The position numbers and the translations under genes were made by a program. DNA of 64,000 bases from Sulfuricurvum sp. PD_MW2 (GTDB lineage Bacteria > Campylobacterota > Campylobacteria > Campylobacterales > Sulfurimonadaceae). The stretch spans positions 62,001 to 126,000 of the forward strand of contig NZ_NSIU01000001.1 in assembly GCF_002633015.1 (NCBI RefSeq), read 5' to 3'. Below, in pieces: positions 61,692-64,000 of the stretch (within the stretch, counting starts at the first letter, position 1; the number at the start of each line of letters is the position of its first letter). The notes beneath the pieces were generated by a model that was not told where the DNA came from, did not search any database, and saw only the letters and a program-made list of their open reading frames with translations.

Positions 61692-62832
61692 TCATCCTCT
61701 TTAAAAACGTCTCAGCTACACTGAAGGAGCCGAAAACTAAATACTCTTTATTGTTATCGATTGCATCCAATGATCGATACTCTATTTGTAATTCGCTCAG
61801 CGCATTCTCCAGTTCACCTCGCGGAACAATCCGCGCTTCATCTACATCGATAATTTCCACAGAAGCAATGATCGGATGCAGAATATTCAATATATCGCGA
61901 TACTCTTTATCCCCATAGGTGTTGTAGATCAAAACGACCTTTTTCCCCTCATAAGCACGCGCTATTTCACGCGCCGCCATCGGGTTGTGTCCAACATCGA
62001 GAGTGATATTGGAAGCGATACGGGTGAGTCGACCGAACAGGGCACGTTGATCAAACAGCTCTTCTGAGGCTTTATACCCTAAACGTTCATACGCGGCCAT
62101 CGCCAACATCAGATTATCGCGCAAATACTCACTGAGATTATTTTTCATGGCAAGATGCAATGCCATCATTTCAATATCCGGTGTTATGCACTCAAGTACC
62201 TTATAGAGCTTGCACTCTTTCTCATGAGCGATTTTTTGAGCGATTTGCTCCACTGCGGGATGTTTTTGTTTCCCTATCAATCCAACATGCTGCATGCTTC
62301 GAAGTTTGGTTGAGGCGATAGAATCAATCGTGTTCCCCAAAAAGGCCGCATGATCAAAATCGATCGGAGTAAAAATACTAAGTTCTTTGGGAAATACCGC
62401 CGTCGCATCAAACTCTCCCCCCAAACCTGCTTCGCAGACGACGTAATCACACGCTTCATAGACGATCATTGCAAGGAGTGTCGTATACTCGAAATAACTC
62501 AGTTCATCTGCAACCGTCCCAGACAAAAGAGCGAGAAGTTTTAGGTGAGCCGCTTCCAAAGTTTCATCGTCTGCATCAGCACCGTTTATCCATATCCGTT
62601 CATTGAAACGAAGAATATGCGGAGAAGTATAATGCCCCACCCGTTTACCTGAGCGATGCAGTGCTGTCGCCAAGAAACGCCCGGTAGAGCCTTTGCCGTT
62701 CGTCCCGACGAGATGGATGATTTTGTTTTTCGGGAGACGATGTTGCACTAAAGCGTACGCCTTAGGAAAACGCTCAAGATCGATTTTGTCGTAATACAGC
62801 GGCTTTTGCGCTAGAAATTCAGTTAAAGTCAT
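61669..62832 (-). CDS. folC: bifunctional folylpolyglutamate/dihydrofolate synthase
   Basis: Adds glutamate to folates. The P-loop VGTNGKGSTGRFLA lies near residue 42, followed by GHYTSPHILRFNERI and LGGEFDATAVF. The C-terminal Mur-like ligase domain has DVGHNPMAAR. Length 387 is short but complete. It overlaps the next upstream gene (diguanylate cyclase) by the ATGA junction. Confidence 0.93.
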   Translation of the reverse strand: MTLTEFLAQKPLYYDKIDLERFPKAYALVQHRLPKNKIIHLVGTNGKGSTGRFLATALHRSGKRVGHYTSPHILRFNERIWINGADADDETLEAAHLKLLALLSGTVADELSYFEYTTLLAMIVYEACDYVVCEAGLGGEFDATAVFPKELSIFTPIDFDHAAFLGNTIDSIASTKLRSMQHVGLIGKQKHPAVEQIAQKIAHEKECKLYKVLECITPDIEMMALHLAMKNNLSEYLRDNLMLAMAAYERLGYKASEELFDQRALFGRLTRIASNITLDVGHNPMAAREIARAYEGKKVVLIYNTYGDKEYRDILNILHPIIASVEIIDVDEARIVPRGELENALSELQIEYRSLDAIDNNKEYLVFGSFSVAETFLKRMNVTSTMV

Positions 62833-64000
62833 GCCGGCTCAACACGATTTCGACCTTTTCGCTTTGCATCATAAAGGCGTTCATCGGCTCCGTTTATCAA
62901 TGCTTTTAGCGATGGGTATCCCTCTCGTTCAGCTACCCCGATACTCACACTCACGGCAATCCGCTGCCCCTGATACATAAAGTGAGCCTGTTCGACATGA
63001 GCACGCACTTTTTCACAAAACACCTTCGCACCCGCCAAATCGGTATCACCCAATATCGCCAAAAATTCTTCTCCACCGAAACGCCCGACAATATCGCTTG
63101 TCCGAGCCTCTAATTTTAGAATTTTCGCAAATGCGATCAATACGGCATCACCCGCTTCATGTCCATAGGTGTCATTCACCGATTTAAAGTGGTCCAAATC
63201 GAGCATCGCAATACAAAACGAGTGAGCGTGACGCTCATACTCTGCTTCTTTGAGGTTCAGATATTCTTCGATCGCCCGCTTATTAAATAGCTTCGTTAAA
63301 AAATCTTCCCGCGAAGCTTGCGTAGCAACCGCCAACTCCGATTCCAAAGCGGCAATCTTTTTCCCCATATCGGTCACTTTTTCATTGTGTGCTTTCAAAT
63401 CTTGGCTCAACACGGCAACTTTCTCTTCCAATGTACTCGCAATCGTATAGAGTCGTTTATGCGCTGTTTTAAAATCGGTCGGCTTATTGTTCTCAAGCGC
63501 TTCTAAATCACGTTTTACTTCTCGGATCTCGCTGCTTGAGTTTTCGCTTCTCTCGATCAATTCGATCAATTGCGAAGAGAGTTTCTCCAACAACGCATCC
63601 AGAACACTGACCATCTCCTCAACGCTTTGCTTATCCAATGCAATTCTCATCGCAATAGCCGTTTTAAGCTCTTTCTCACACGCTTCCGTATTGATGTATG
63701 CCGGATTCTCATGCAGTTTTTGCGATAAAACCATCGTCGCATCGTCCATTTTCGGAGAAATAGAGGGGACCAAGGAAGAGACAATCAACTGGATTATTTT
63801 AGAATAATCGGCTTCGGCGACCGCAGTTCCTTGTAGTTTTAAACTCTCGATCGTACTACGCAAATTAGAGGTATCTACTGAACCGAAATGGGAGAGTTTC
63901 ATCAAAAACGAATCGTCATAAATACCGAGGAAATTGATCCAAGCCTGTTTGAGGAGCTCAATCTGTGTCGGTCCACCCCGCTCTTCAAGAAGGGCAAGTG
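62829..64000 (-). CDS. diguanylate cyclase (GGDEF), 5' end outside window
   Basis: Makes c-di-GMP. The GGDEF domain (ending near the stop) has KRAIEEYLN, the substrate segment DLDHFKSVNDTYGHEAGD and the active site GGEEF, with an RxxD inhibitory site (RTSD) five residues upstream. A helical coiled coil precedes it. The frame stays open and protein-like from the apparent starts at 63902-63905 to the window edge, so the real start lies beyond base 64000. The N-terminal part is not recognised and may be a sensor domain. Confidence 0.9.
   Translation of the reverse strand, partial: LALLEERGGPTQIELLKQAWINFLGIYDDSFLMKLSHFGSVDTSNLRSTIESLKLQGTAVAEADYSKIIQLIVSSLVPSISPKMDDATMVLSQKLHENPAYINTEACEKELKTAIAMRIALDKQSVEEMVSVLDALLEKLSSQLIELIERSENSSSEIREVKRDLEALENNKPTDFKTAHKRLYTIASTLEEKVAVLSQDLKAHNEKVTDMGKKIAALESELAVATQASREDFLTKLFNKRAIEEYLNLKEAEYERHAHSFCIAMLDLDHFKSVNDTYGHEAGDAVLIAFAKILKLEARTSDIVGRFGGEEFLAILGDTDLAGAKVFCEKVRAHVEQAHFMYQGQRIAVSVSIGVAEREGYPSLKALINGADERLYDAKRKGRNRVEPA

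Overview
The window looks like core chromosome of a member of the Campylobacterota (former Epsilonproteobacteria), most likely a free-living sulfur oxidiser of the Sulfuricurvum/Sulfurimonas kind. The phylum assignment rests on lineage-typical content and order: the DnaA-binding protein HobA between lysC and holB-folP; rpmH-rnpA-yidD-yidC-jag-mnmE; ilvC-YibQ-dprA; and cheV-cheA(with receiver)-cheW near greA. The genus is an inference from a SorAB-type sulfite dehydrogenase, small multihaem cytochromes and many c-di-GMP and chemotaxis genes. I see no rRNA, tRNA, CRISPR array, prophage or insertion sequence.

Layout: 1-2.9 kb holds the end of a PiT phosphate transporter, then motAB with a methyltransferase. 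3.0-8.1 kb is one leftward operon (rppH, lysC, hobA, holB, folP, a cation/proton antiporter). 8.2-13.1 kb runs rightward: hemW, tatBC, queA and the Tat-exported sulfite dehydrogenase sorAB. 13.1-16.1 kb is dprA, a YibQ-type deacetylase and ilvC. 16.3-21.8 kb holds an unknown gene and the rpmH-to-ruvX tRNA/membrane-insertion operon. 22-28.5 kb has clpB with a tetrahaem lipoprotein gene behind it, a DUF445 protein, two unknown genes and pepP. 28.5-34.7 kb is a greA-argC-lpxH-cheV-cheA-cheW operon. 34.7-43.5 kb holds an EAL/CBS/GGDEF protein, tcdA, surE, a two-component system and a porin-feoA-feoB operon with two Fur-box-like sites. 43.6-48.5 kb has pssA, rmuC, a YchJ protein, an FGE-like protein and a chemoreceptor. 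48.7-54.1 kb runs mostly rightward: rho, murI, dnaX, a cold-shock gene with a structured leader, and small genes. 54.1-64.0 kb is mostly leftward: vanZ, magIII, ymdB, rlmC, a stand-alone CZB protein, mfd, folC and a diguanylate cyclase whose start lies beyond the window.

The genome is compact. Many genes overlap by the 4-base ATGA junction and six convergent pairs overlap at their ends. Several starts had to be moved from the longest frame to an internal ATG, TTG or GTG. Two genes too short for routine ORF calling were read by eye: rpmH (44 aa) and a 43-aa lipoprotein.

The best leads in the non-core signal are: (1) several genes whose -10 box lies 5-7 nt before the ATG with no ribosome-binding site, suggesting leaderless mRNAs; (2) paired Fur boxes around the porin-feoAB promoter; (3) a 42-residue tandem repeat in the CheA linker whose two copies differ mostly at silent sites; (4) a three-hairpin, 28-codon element between rho and murI; (5) an HspR-type (HAIR-like) motif over the clpB -35 box; and (6) a two-hairpin leader on the cold-shock gene. 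No wholly new multi-gene system is evident.
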